DNA of 10,150 nucleotides, from NCBI GenBank assembly GCA_002763345.1, contig PEXZ01000056.1, positions 1-10,150 on the forward strand, written 5' to 3'. The notes beneath the pieces were generated by a model. It made no database searches. It was not told where the DNA came from and was given only the letters and a program-made list of their open reading frames with translations. The position numbers and the translations under genes are program-made. Each line of letters starts with the position of its first letter. The first letter of the stretch is position 1. Positions 4,401 to 10,150 of the stretch are shown in pieces. Source of the stretch: Candidatus Micrarchaeota archaeon CG08_land_8_20_14_0_20_59_11 (lineage in GTDB: Archaea; Micrarchaeota; Micrarchaeia; Norongarragalinales; Norongarragalinaceae).

Positions 4401-5648
4401 TTAGCCGCCTTTGCCCCTGCTTGGAACTATCCTGGGGCGTCCCTTCGGCGAAGGCGGCGCAGGCGACGCCCTGCCGCCTTTTTCGGAGGCGAACGCGCCG
4501 ATTGTCGCGACGACGTTCGTGAAGAGAATCACGAGGAACACCGTTTCAACTAGAAGCGGGATTTGGACGCCGGATTCCGCGGGCAGGAACGCCAGCACCG
4601 CCGCCGCGAGCCCGCGCGGCATCATGGTCGTGAGAAGCACCGCCGACGAGCGCAACGACGGGGAGAACATGACGAGCAGGCGGACTCCTACGAAGCGCGC
4701 GACGATGAGTGCCAAGGTGAGCGCGCCTGCGAGCAGGAGCGGTTGCACCGCCAGCGCGCCGAGATTGAAGACGAGCCCGAGGAAGACGAAGAAGAATGTG
4801 CGGACGAAAAAGGAGATTTCGGTTTCGACGACCTTGATGGACTTGTCGAGCGAGTAATCGCCCTCCAGCTTGAACATGCGCGCGATTTCCTGCGAGTTGC
4901 CAAGCACGATGCTGAACACGAGGACGGCGACGGCGCCGCTTCCCTTCAGCACCTCGACGAAGGAATACATGATGAACAGAATCGCAAGCGTGACGACGTA
5001 CCCGAAAGGCTTGCCGTAGAAGCGCCGCAGGATGCCTATCCAGAACATGCCGAAGGCGAATCCCGCCACCGCCGCGATGGAGAAGGCGCTCGCCACGTCG
5101 TGCAGCGCAACCGACGCGTCGAAGGAGCCGAGCGTCGCAACCTTCACGAGCGCGACGGCAGCGACGATGCAGAGCGCGTCGGTGAGCACGGATTCGAGGC
5201 TTAGTATCGTCTTCGTATCCTCGGACGCGCCAAGCCGCGAAATAATCGGCACAACTATGTTGGAACTCGAACCGCCGATTATCGCGCCCATGAGAAGCGC
5301 GTAAAGCAGTCGCCAGCCGAACGCGAAGTGCAACAGCGCCGCAGCGAAGCCGCAGCTCAGAATGAAGACGGCGACGGTGAACGCGGTAGTGCGCGACAGT
5401 TCGCCGAATACCCTGAAGAGGTTGAGCCCGAGCCCGGCGTCGAAAAGCACGATTATGAGCGCGAGCGTTCCGACAAGCGGCGCGAGCGAGACGAAATACG
5501 CCGGGTCCACTATCCGGAACACCGGCCCCAACAGGACGCCTATGAGCAGGAGGAGCAGGACGTCGGGAATCCTGGTGCGCTCGAAGAAGGCGAGGCTGAA
5601 GAACCCGAGGAGCATCACGACGCCGAGCACGAGAAGCTGCTCTATCAC
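4401..5648 (-). CDS. CPA-family monovalent cation/proton antiporter
   Basis: An integral membrane exchanger of Na+ or K+ against H+ with about 12-13 hydrophobic helices. Visible family features, counted from the GTG at 5648, are RIPDVLLLLLIGVLLGP near the N-terminus, LFDAGLGLNL (68-77), GGSSSNIVVPIISRLG (125-140), ESVLTDALCIV (152-162), FFFVFLGLVF (285-294) and MPRGLAAAVLAFLP (343-356). The ESVLTD segment matches the ion-binding helix where NhaP-type proteins have ND and CPA2 proteins have DD, so the carboxylate is kept but its partner is Thr. The 415-residue protein ends in a proline- and basic-rich tail of about 25 residues. GTG at 5648 is preferred over TTG at 5654 because the TATA box at 5669-5676 is 24-25 bases upstream. 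The downstream regulatory domains (TrkA-N/C) common in this family are absent. The transported ion cannot be told from sequence. Confidence 0.87.
   Translation of the reverse strand: MIEQLLVLGVVMLLGFFSLAFFERTRIPDVLLLLLIGVLLGPVFRIVDPAYFVSLAPLVGTLALIIVLFDAGLGLNLFRVFGELSRTTAFTVAVFILSCGFAAALLHFAFGWRLLYALLMGAIIGGSSSNIVVPIISRLGASEDTKTILSLESVLTDALCIVAAVALVKVATLGSFDASVALHDVASAFSIAAVAGFAFGMFWIGILRRFYGKPFGYVVTLAILFIMYSFVEVLKGSGAVAVLVFSIVLGNSQEIARMFKLEGDYSLDKSIKVVETEISFFVRTFFFVFLGLVFNLGALAVQPLLLAGALTLALIVARFVGVRLLVMFSPSLRSSAVLLTTMMPRGLAAAVLAFLPAESGVQIPLLVETVFLVILFTNVVATIGAFASEKGGRASPAPPSPKGRPRIVPSRGKGG
4435..4471 (-). repeat. Nested inverted repeat in the antiporter C-terminal tail
   Basis: GGGCGTC (4435-4441) pairs with GACGCCC (4465-4471). 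Inside it, CCTTCG-G-CGAAGG (4442-4454) is a perfect hairpin with a single central base. It falls in the codons of the low-complexity tail, about 30 bases before the stop, so it could be a 3'-end structure or an inserted palindromic element. It has no T run. Confidence 0.4.
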
Positions 5649-5668
5649 GTGCAAAGAAGGACGCGGGA

Positions 5669-5676
5669 ATTTAAAA
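5669..5676 (-). promoter_or_regulatory. TATA box of the cation/proton antiporter
   Basis: On the minus strand this reads TTTTAAAT. It lies just before the stop codon of the sodium/calcium exchanger is cleared (stop at 5679-5681), so the two same-strand transporters are probably transcribed separately despite a 30-base gap. It supports the GTG start at 5648. Confidence 0.5.
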
Positions 5677-5678
5677 GA

Positions 5679-6611
5679 CTACGTGCCGAGTTCCGTGACG
5701 AGCGCGGAAACGAGGAAGAGCGCGTACGTCCCAAGAAGCATAAAGCCCTCGCGCCTGCTGAGCCTGCGGTTCTTCACGAATATCCAGAACATGGCGCACG
5801 AAAGGAGCGCGAACACCGCGAGGTTCATGAAGGCGGGAAGGTCGGTGCGGATGGGCGTCACCACCGCGGCTGCGCCGAGAACGAGCGTAAGGTTCGTGAT
5901 GCAGCTGCCGACGACGTTGCCTATGGCGATTCCGCTGAGCTTTTTGCGGACTGCGGTGACGCTCGTCGCGAGCTCGGGAAGCGTTGTGCCCATCGAGACG
6001 AGCGTGCCTGCTATGAATGCCCGCGAGACGTTGAAGGCTGTTGCGATTGCAACTGCGGATGAAACTACGAAGTTGGCGCAAACGACGACTACAGCCATCG
6101 ACGCGAAGAAGAGCGCGCCCGACGCGAGCGCCTCCTTTCTGGAAACGGAACGCCCTCCGTCCATATGCTCGGACACCTTTTTCTGCAGGAGATACACTGC
6201 GTAGCCCGTGAATACGAGGAGCAGGAGAATTCCCGAGAACCTGCCGAGCGGAAGGAGCACGATTACTGAAAGCACGGTTATCGCGAACAGCATCTTCAGC
6301 AGTTCGGGTATTTCCTTCCTGCGCAGGACCACGGTTCCCGCAAGCGCGGTTGCGCCTCCGACAAGCAGCAAGTCCGCCACGTTCGCGCCGAGGACGTTCC
6401 CGACGGATATGCCTGTTTCGCCTGCGGACGAGGCGGTGATGCCGACGAAGAATTCGGGCATGGAGGTGGCGGTGGAAACGAGGAGGAAACCTATCGCCAT
6501 CTCGCTGATGCGCAGGAAGCGCGCGACAACTATGGCGTGCCCTATCGCGTACTCGGAAGCTTTCGCAAGCACGAGCAGCGCGACGACGAGCGAGGCGAGT
6601 TCGAGCAGCAT
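5679..6611 (-). CDS. Sodium/calcium exchanger family (CaCA) membrane protein
   Basis: A 310-residue exchanger with about 10 membrane helices in two inverted halves, close to the length of the archaeal NCX of known structure. Repeat alpha-1 covers about 41-86, with TATSMPE (47-53) and GISVGNVLGANVADLLLVGG (67-86). Repeat alpha-2 covers about 201-246, with SMGTTLPE (206-213) and GIAIGNVVGSCITNLTLVLG (227-246). The two key glutamates, E53 and E213, are present. As I recall the archaeal NCX, alpha-1 ends in Asn and alpha-2 in Asp at the matching site; here alpha-1 has D80 and alpha-2 has N240, the reverse. The usual GTS of alpha-1 is ATS. The ATG at 6611 has a TATA box about 26 bases upstream and no ribosome binding site. 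Ca2+/Na+ exchange is likely by family, but the true ions are unproven. Confidence 0.9.
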   Translation of the reverse strand: MLLELASLVVALLVLAKASEYAIGHAIVVARFLRISEMAIGFLLVSTATSMPEFFVGITASSAGETGISVGNVLGANVADLLLVGGATALAGTVVLRRKEIPELLKMLFAITVLSVIVLLPLGRFSGILLLLVFTGYAVYLLQKKVSEHMDGGRSVSRKEALASGALFFASMAVVVVCANFVVSSAVAIATAFNVSRAFIAGTLVSMGTTLPELATSVTAVRKKLSGIAIGNVVGSCITNLTLVLGAAAVVTPIRTDLPAFMNLAVFALLSCAMFWIFVKNRRLSRREGFMLLGTYALFLVSALVTELGT

Positions 6612-6632
6612 ACGCAGGTAAACACGCGAGGA

Positions 6633-6640
6633 AATTTAAA
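6633..6640 (-). promoter_or_regulatory. TATA box of the sodium/calcium exchanger
   Basis: On the minus strand this reads TTTAAATT, centred 25-26 bases before the ATG at 6611, so a leaderless transcript is expected. It lies just downstream of repeat copy D. Confidence 0.6.
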
Positions 6641-6664
6641 CCTCACTGCGCTCCGCTCGCCTCG

Positions 6665-6681
6665 AAAACCTGCGCTAAAAG
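6665..6681 (-). repeat. Dispersed 3'-end repeat, copy D (half element)
   Basis: The minus strand reads CTTTTAGCGCAGGTTTT, one base different from the 17-base core of copies A-C. It starts immediately after the TAG of the zinc-ribbon gene. CGAGGCGAGCGGAGCG follows, like the middle of copy A, but the distal AAAAAGTGC end is missing and the sequence runs into the exchanger promoter. The next gene is in the same direction here, unlike copies A-C. Confidence 0.7.
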
Positions 6682-6885
6682 CTAAGCGCTCTTGTACGCC
6701 TTGCGCTTCGGCATCCTGCCCCAGCAGTCCTTGCAGATTACCTTGCGGTCTATCTTCGATGCCGTCTTGCTGGACTTGATGCACGACGCGCACACCATGC
6801 GCTTCGGCTCGCAATAGTCGCACGGCTCGATGTAAGCCGTTTCCTTGCCGCAGCGCAGGCACTTGTGCGAACCCCTCTTCTTCAT
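6682..6885 (-). CDS. Small zinc-ribbon protein with four CxxC pairs
   Basis: 67 residues from the ATG at 6885. Eight cysteines lie in four CxxC knuckles (9/12, 22/25, 32/35, 51/54), enough to bind two zinc ions in a double zinc-ribbon or treble-clef fold. The protein is strongly basic, with a Lys/Arg-rich start and end, which suggests contact with nucleic acid or the ribosome; this is inference. I know no named family. The frame also runs to a TTG at 6906, but the TATA box at 6909-6916 puts the transcript start next to the ATG at 6885, so the shorter form is preferred. It diverges from the tRNA methylthiotransferase gene; a role in RNA metabolism would be consistent but is not shown. Confidence 0.75.
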   Translation of the reverse strand: MKKRGSHKCLRCGKETAYIEPCDYCEPKRMVCASCIKSSKTASKIDRKVICKDCWGRMPKRKAYKSA

Positions 6886-6886
6886 G

Positions 6887-6894
6887 TTTTTATG
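6887..6894 (+). promoter_or_regulatory. TATA box of the tRNA methylthiotransferase
   Basis: TTTTTATG is centred 26-27 bases before the ATG at 6917. It begins right beside the start codon of the divergent zinc-ribbon gene (6885). Confidence 0.55.
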
Positions 6895-6908
6895 TTCCTG
6901 CGTCAATC

Positions 6909-6916
6909 TTTATAAT
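6909..6916 (-). promoter_or_regulatory. TATA box of the zinc-ribbon gene
   Basis: On the minus strand this reads ATTATAAA, centred 27-28 bases before the ATG at 6885. It directly abuts the start codon of the divergent gene at 6917. The two promoters therefore interlock within about 32 bases. Confidence 0.55.
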
Positions 6917-8155
6917 ATGCGCGTTATGCTCCGCACGTACGGGTGCGCCTTCAACAGAGCGGATTCCGACGCCGTCGCGAAGGCAGTCCGCAGCATAAAC
7001 GCCCGCGTGGCAATCTACAACACCTGCTGCGTCAAGGACGCGACGGAGCAGAAAATATTGTGCGCCATAAGCCGCGAGAAGATTCCAGTAGTGGTGACGG
7101 GATGCCTTGCCGAAGCCGAGCCAGAGAAAATCCTCCGCACAAAACCGAACGCCTCGCTTGTCGGCATTTCCCAGCAGCACAGAATTGCGGCGGCAGTCAA
7201 GTCGGCAGCCAAAGGAAAGCCCGTGCGCTGGTTAGGCAGGGGAAAACGCTGCCTCTCCGCACATGCCGACGGCTTGGTTGGCCGCGTCCGCATCTGCGAA
7301 GGCTGCCTCGGCGCGTGCTCGTTCTGCGAAACGAAAATCGCGCGCGGTGGGTTGAGGAGTTATGGCGTGCGGGAGATAATGCGCGCCGCCGAATCGTGCG
7401 TAAAGGAAGGCGCCCGCGAAATCCAGTTGTGCGCGCAGGACGACGGCGCGTATGGTTTGGACATAGGCACGTCGCTGCCCGCCCTTTCCGCCGCCCTCAA
7501 TCAAATCCCCGGCGACTTCCGCGTGCGCATCGGCATGCTGAATCCCGAACACGCTCCGAAAGTAATTGGCGCGTTTTCGCCTTCCAAGGTTTACAAATTT
7601 CTGCATATCCCCGTGCAAAGTGGAAGTGATGCCGTCTTGAAAGCGATGCAGCGTCCTTATTCCGTTGCCGATTTCCACCGTGCCATTACTTCCTACCGCA
7701 GAAAATACCCCCGAATCACGCTCGCCACCGACATCATCGTCGGATTCCCAACCGAAACCGAAGCCGATTTCGGGAAAACCATGGATTTGCTCCGTGCCGT
7801 GCGGTTCGACGTGGTGAACGTCTCCAAATACTGCGCGCGCCCGCACACCGCCGCATCTAAAATGTTGCAGCTGCCCAACTCCGTCATCAAAAAGCGCAGC
7901 GAAATCGCGAGTGCGCTGTGCAGGAAAATCTCGGAAGAGAAAAACAAGGAATGGGCCGGGTGGGAAGGCGATGTGCTGTTTATTGAAAAGGGGAAGGATG
8001 GAACGGTCGTGGGCAGGAATGACTCCTACAAGCCCGTGGCGGTAAAAGGCGCGAGAATCGGCGAAACAAAACGCGTGAAAATCATCAGCGCTACCCGCTC
8101 TTGTCTTCTGGCGGTTACAGCCCGCGCAGGCGCTGCACCACGAAGGAACGGTTGA
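6917..8155 (+). CDS. tRNA threonylcarbamoyladenosine methylthiotransferase (CDKAL1/MtaB-like radical SAM enzyme)
   Basis: Adds a methylthio group to t6A at position 37 of tRNAs, forming ms2t6A, using two 4Fe-4S clusters and SAM. It has 412 residues. The N-terminal UPF0004 domain has cluster-binding C10 (TYGCAFN), C37 in NTCCVKD and C63 in VTGCLAE. The radical SAM domain has CEGCLGACSFC, giving the CxxxCxxC set C130, C134 and C137. It also shows IQLCAQDDGAYGLDIG (169-184), MLNPEHA, HIPVQSGSDAVLKAMQRPYS (230-249) and TDIIVGFPTETEADF (271-285). A C-terminal TRAM-like domain (about 347-400) has GRNDSYKPVAV. These motifs fit the archaeal/eukaryotic t6A branch rather than bacterial MiaB or RimO. 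The ATG at 6917 is chosen because the TATA box at 6887-6894 makes it leaderless; the upstream extension overlaps the divergent gene. It overlaps the end of lysS by 41 bases. Confidence 0.92.
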   Translation: MRVMLRTYGCAFNRADSDAVAKAVRSINARVAIYNTCCVKDATEQKILCAISREKIPVVVTGCLAEAEPEKILRTKPNASLVGISQQHRIAAAVKSAAKGKPVRWLGRGKRCLSAHADGLVGRVRICEGCLGACSFCETKIARGGLRSYGVREIMRAAESCVKEGAREIQLCAQDDGAYGLDIGTSLPALSAALNQIPGDFRVRIGMLNPEHAPKVIGAFSPSKVYKFLHIPVQSGSDAVLKAMQRPYSVADFHRAITSYRRKYPRITLATDIIVGFPTETEADFGKTMDLLRAVRFDVVNVSKYCARPHTAASKMLQLPNSVIKKRSEIASALCRKISEEKNKEWAGWEGDVLFIEKGKDGTVVGRNDSYKPVAVKGARIGETKRVKIISATRSCLLAVTARAGAAPRRNG

Positions 8156-9674
8156 GCGCGTTCAGGAACGGCACGAGCTTCGGTCCCTTTCTCTTTCCGA
8201 GGAAAATCAAGTACGCGGCGGAATAGAAGTCGCCTATCTTGAGCCCGCGGCTCGTCAATATGGCGGTTATCGCTTCAATCTGCTTCGATTGCGCCGGCTC
8301 CTTCTCGAATATTCCGGCGAAATCCGCGAGGGCTTTCTGCTGCGGCTCCGACAGGGACGCCCATTCGGTCGAGGCGTGTTCCAGTATCTTCAGCTTCGAC
8401 TCTTCGGGAGCGAGCCTCTCCAGCCATATCTTCGCGTAGGCGGTGCGCTCGGCGAGCAGCGACTTCTCCTCGTGGGAAAGGGGGCTGCCTTTCTGCTTTT
8501 CGAATTCCGACTCGGGATTGACGCCCGGTATCTGCATCAGCGACGCCAGGAAGGAGAAGGAAGGGGCGAAATGCTCGTGCGGCTCGCGCACCTGCGATAA
8601 GGCATAAATGCGCGGAACGTCGGGATCGCGAGCTTCCGCCTTCTTGAAGTAGACGGAGGCAGCGGCGTCATAGTCGTCGAAGAGCCGCGGAATCGCATCG
8701 CCTTCCGGGTTGAAGTCAATCGCGGTGTTCGGCTGGTAGCGTGCCATCAGGAAGCGCAGCAATTCGGGAGAAACGATTTCGGATATTTCGCGGGCAGAAA
8801 CGCCCAAGCCCTTCGAGGAGCTCATCTTCTTCCCGCCGAGCAGGAAGAACTCGTAGGGCACGTTCTTCGGCGGCTCCTTCTTGAAAATCTCGCGGAACAC
8901 CGCCTCGGACACGTCGCGCGCTCCGCCTGCGGTTGAATGGTCCTTTCCCGCGCCTTCAATCGTGACGCCGATGTGAAGCCATTGCGCCACCCATTCCAAC
9001 TTCCATGGAAGTTTCCCGCCGCCGTCAAATGGCGACTTTTTGCCCTCGTGTCCGCACCCTTTCGCCCACTCCACCATCGAAGGCTCGCATTTGTAGGAAA
9101 CGTGCGTTCCGTCGAACGCAAACGCCCTCGTCGTGCCTATCCTGCCGCACTTTTCGCATATGACCGAAACAGGCAGCCAGTCCTTGCCCTTGTCCGAGCC
9201 GCTGACGTTTTTGTAAATGCGGCGCACCGTTTCCGCGTTTTCCAGCACCAGCCGTATCGTCTCGTTGAGCCTTCCCTTCTTGTACAGCTCGCTCATTTTG
9301 TAAATCTCGGGCCTCGCGCCGAGCCGCTCGTAAACCTCGCGGAAGTCCTCCATCCAGAAGTCGGCGTACGAGCGGTTGCTGCCGTCCGGAGCGGGTATCT
9401 CGCTCAGGGGCTTGCCCATGTGCTCGGCGTATTTCGCGGCGTCGAGATAAACGGGAAGCGAGTCCATCGGGTCGTAGTCGTCCTCGCCGTAGTAGAACGC
9501 CGCCTTCACGCCCGCATCCCTCATCGCTTTGTAGATGACGTCGTGGATGATTACGCCGCGAAGCGCGCCGACGTGGACGCGTCCCGAAGGCGTCTTCGAA
9601 TCGTTCACAACCTGCGCGCCGCTCGCGCCGACGCTGCGAGCGATTTGGTCAGCCCAGAACATTCCCTCGGCCAT
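8115..9674 (-). CDS. lysS: Class I lysyl-tRNA synthetase
   Basis: Charges tRNA-Lys with lysine. It is the class I form common in Archaea, unrelated to the class II enzyme of most bacteria and eukaryotes. 519 residues from the ATG at 9674, a normal length. Near the N-terminus FWADQIA is typical of the family. The HIGH-type motif is TPSGRVHVG (28-36). A zinc-binding insertion has CEKC (173-176) plus C196 and C207. Then come GKLPWKLEWVAQW (220-232), a class I LysRS signature, DHSTAGG (245-251) and the KMSKS motif KMSSSKG (283-289). The C-terminal 200 residues form the helical anticodon-binding part. The frame extends to TTG at 9686, but the TATA box at 9698-9705 favours a leaderless ATG at 9674. 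It overlaps the tRNA methylthiotransferase gene tail to tail. No class II LysRS is visible here. Confidence 0.96.
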   Translation of the reverse strand: MAEGMFWADQIARSVGASGAQVVNDSKTPSGRVHVGALRGVIIHDVIYKAMRDAGVKAAFYYGEDDYDPMDSLPVYLDAAKYAEHMGKPLSEIPAPDGSNRSYADFWMEDFREVYERLGARPEIYKMSELYKKGRLNETIRLVLENAETVRRIYKNVSGSDKGKDWLPVSVICEKCGRIGTTRAFAFDGTHVSYKCEPSMVEWAKGCGHEGKKSPFDGGGKLPWKLEWVAQWLHIGVTIEGAGKDHSTAGGARDVSEAVFREIFKKEPPKNVPYEFFLLGGKKMSSSKGLGVSAREISEIVSPELLRFLMARYQPNTAIDFNPEGDAIPRLFDDYDAAASVYFKKAEARDPDVPRIYALSQVREPHEHFAPSFSFLASLMQIPGVNPESEFEKQKGSPLSHEEKSLLAERTAYAKIWLERLAPEESKLKILEHASTEWASLSEPQQKALADFAGIFEKEPAQSKQIEAITAILTSRGLKIGDFYSAAYLIFLGKRKGPKLVPFLNALNRSFVVQRLRGL

Positions 9675-9697
9675 ACGGTGAAACAAGCGCGGGGAGG

Positions 9698-9705
9698 ATA
9701 ATAAT
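9698..9705 (-). promoter_or_regulatory. TATA box of lysS
   Basis: The minus strand reads ATTATTAT, centred 27-28 bases before the ATG at 9674, with no clear ribosome binding site before that ATG. It stands out in an otherwise G+C-rich gap. Confidence 0.5.
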
Positions 9706-9718
9706 GGTTGCGGCGGCG

Positions 9719-9735
9719 GACGCCGCGGGGGCGTC
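9719..9735 (-). terminator. Hairpin at the end of the RelE-like gene
   Basis: GACGCC (9719-9724) and GGCGTC (9730-9735) form a perfect 6-base stem with a 5-base loop, starting within the stop codon of the RelE-like gene. No T run follows, so a role in ending the transcript is only possible. It could instead separate that gene from the lysS promoter just downstream. Confidence 0.3.
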
Positions 9736-10090
9736 AGTCAGCAGCGCAGTAGCGTCGTATCTTAGCCTTATCCTCGGTTTCCTTGTCGCCCTTGAAAAAT
9801 ACCTCGATGATTCTTATTTTGCAATCGAGAACCTGAAATACGACGCGAAATTTGTCCAGCCGGTGCAGCGATTCGCAGTGGATTTTTTTGGCTATGTAAA
9901 CCTCGCCCGCGAGTTTGCCGCAGCCGGCGACCGGTTCGAAACCGCGGCTGCGGTAAAATTCTCTTTCCTCCACCATGACGGGCAACGCCTTTTTGAAAAG
10001 CGCGTAGTCGTTGCCGAACCCCGTAACCCGTATCTTTTTCAGATCGTGCGCAACCTCCCCAACCTCTTCGGAAACGGCGTACGCGGGCAT
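9734..10090 (-). CDS. RelE/ParE-like protein, possible toxin
   Basis: 118 residues. The second half has the look of the RelE superfamily: VYIAKKIHCESLHRLDKFRV (64-83), strands FRVVFQV and KIRIIEVFFKGDKETED (91-107), then a short helix with IRRY. A strand-rich core in which a conserved Arg follows a Lys/Phe, and a final GDKE-ED motif, are seen in archaeal RelE-like toxins, which cut mRNA on the ribosome. The N-terminal 45 residues (helical, EEREFYRSRG) fit less well. GGCGGT about 10 bases before the ATG at 10090 may serve as a ribosome binding site. A frame upstream on the same strand ends 15 bases before it and could be the antitoxin. Toxin activity is inference; it could be a solitary or non-toxic relative. 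Confidence 0.5.
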   Translation of the reverse strand: MPAYAVSEEVGEVAHDLKKIRVTGFGNDYALFKKALPVMVEEREFYRSRGFEPVAGCGKLAGEVYIAKKIHCESLHRLDKFRVVFQVLDCKIRIIEVFFKGDKETEDKAKIRRYCAAD

Positions 10091-10105
10091 GGGAATCGGA
10101 CCGCC

Positions 10106-10150
10106 CTATGCCGCGTCCTTGGCGGAAAACACGGGGTTACGATAAAAGAC
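10106..10150 (-). CDS. Possible C-terminal end of an upstream gene, candidate antitoxin (partial)
   Basis: On the minus strand a frame is open from the window edge to TAG at 10106-10108. It encodes VFYRNPVFSAKDAA, 15 bases before the RelE-like start. An antitoxin gene usually precedes its toxin this closely, so this is a candidate. Fourteen codons are too few to prove coding. The same bases contain CTTTTATC, which could be a TATA box serving the RelE-like gene directly. Confidence 0.25.
   Translation of the reverse strand, partial: VFYRNPVFSAKDAA

Noticed and set aside
4563..6204. Long open frames opposite the two transporters
   Set aside because: They are charge-rich or serine-rich mirror translations of G+C-rich membrane protein genes, with no domains of their own.

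Overview
The window is archaeal chromosome. It carries pelota (ribosome rescue), the small subunit of replication factor C, an archaeal-type UMP kinase, a CDKAL1-like tRNA methylthiotransferase and a class I lysyl-tRNA synthetase. TATA boxes lie 24-28 bases ahead of start codons that mostly lack a ribosome binding site, which also fits Archaea. Genes are short, G+C-rich and tightly packed on both strands, with a few small membrane and zinc-ribbon proteins. This would suit a small-genome lineage such as DPANN, but that placement is a guess. I see no rRNA, tRNA, CRISPR array, insertion sequence or defence island.

Layout. Positions 1-1235 (+) hold the end of a membrane-anchored surface protein followed 2 bases later by pelota. 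Positions 1236-1797 hold two tandem copies of a short repeat, a probable small membrane protein on the minus strand with a strongly folded sequence at its 5' end, and an A+T-rich promoter region. An ACT-domain protein (1798-2493, +) converges on rfcS (2550-3518, -), with a third copy of the repeat between them. rfcS diverges from pyrH (3567-4211, +) through interlocked promoters. A 49-residue membrane protein (4245-4394, +) converges on two minus-strand transporters: a CPA-type cation/proton antiporter and a CaCA-type sodium/calcium exchanger. A zinc-ribbon protein (6682-6885, -) diverges, again through interlocked promoters, from the tRNA methylthiotransferase (6917-8155, +). That gene overlaps lysS (8115-9674, -) tail to tail. 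The right edge has a RelE-like protein (9734-10090, -) and possibly the last codons of a gene before it.

How the genes relate. Most are unlinked housekeeping functions: translation quality control, clamp loading, pyrimidine nucleotide synthesis, tRNA modification, tRNA charging and ion homeostasis. Only the surface protein-pelota pair, the two antiporters and the possible toxin-antitoxin pair look co-directional and close enough to be related, and each antiporter has its own TATA box.

The most interesting signals lie between genes: (a) a four-copy element that sits just after stop codons and looks like a dispersed, often bidirectional, 3'-end element; (b) two divergent promoters in which each gene's TATA box lies at or near the other gene's start; (c) an 86-base nested inverted repeat that begins where transcription from a nearby TATA box is expected to start; and (d) swapped Asp/Asn positions in the two halves of the sodium/calcium exchanger. 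I found no complete new multi-gene system.
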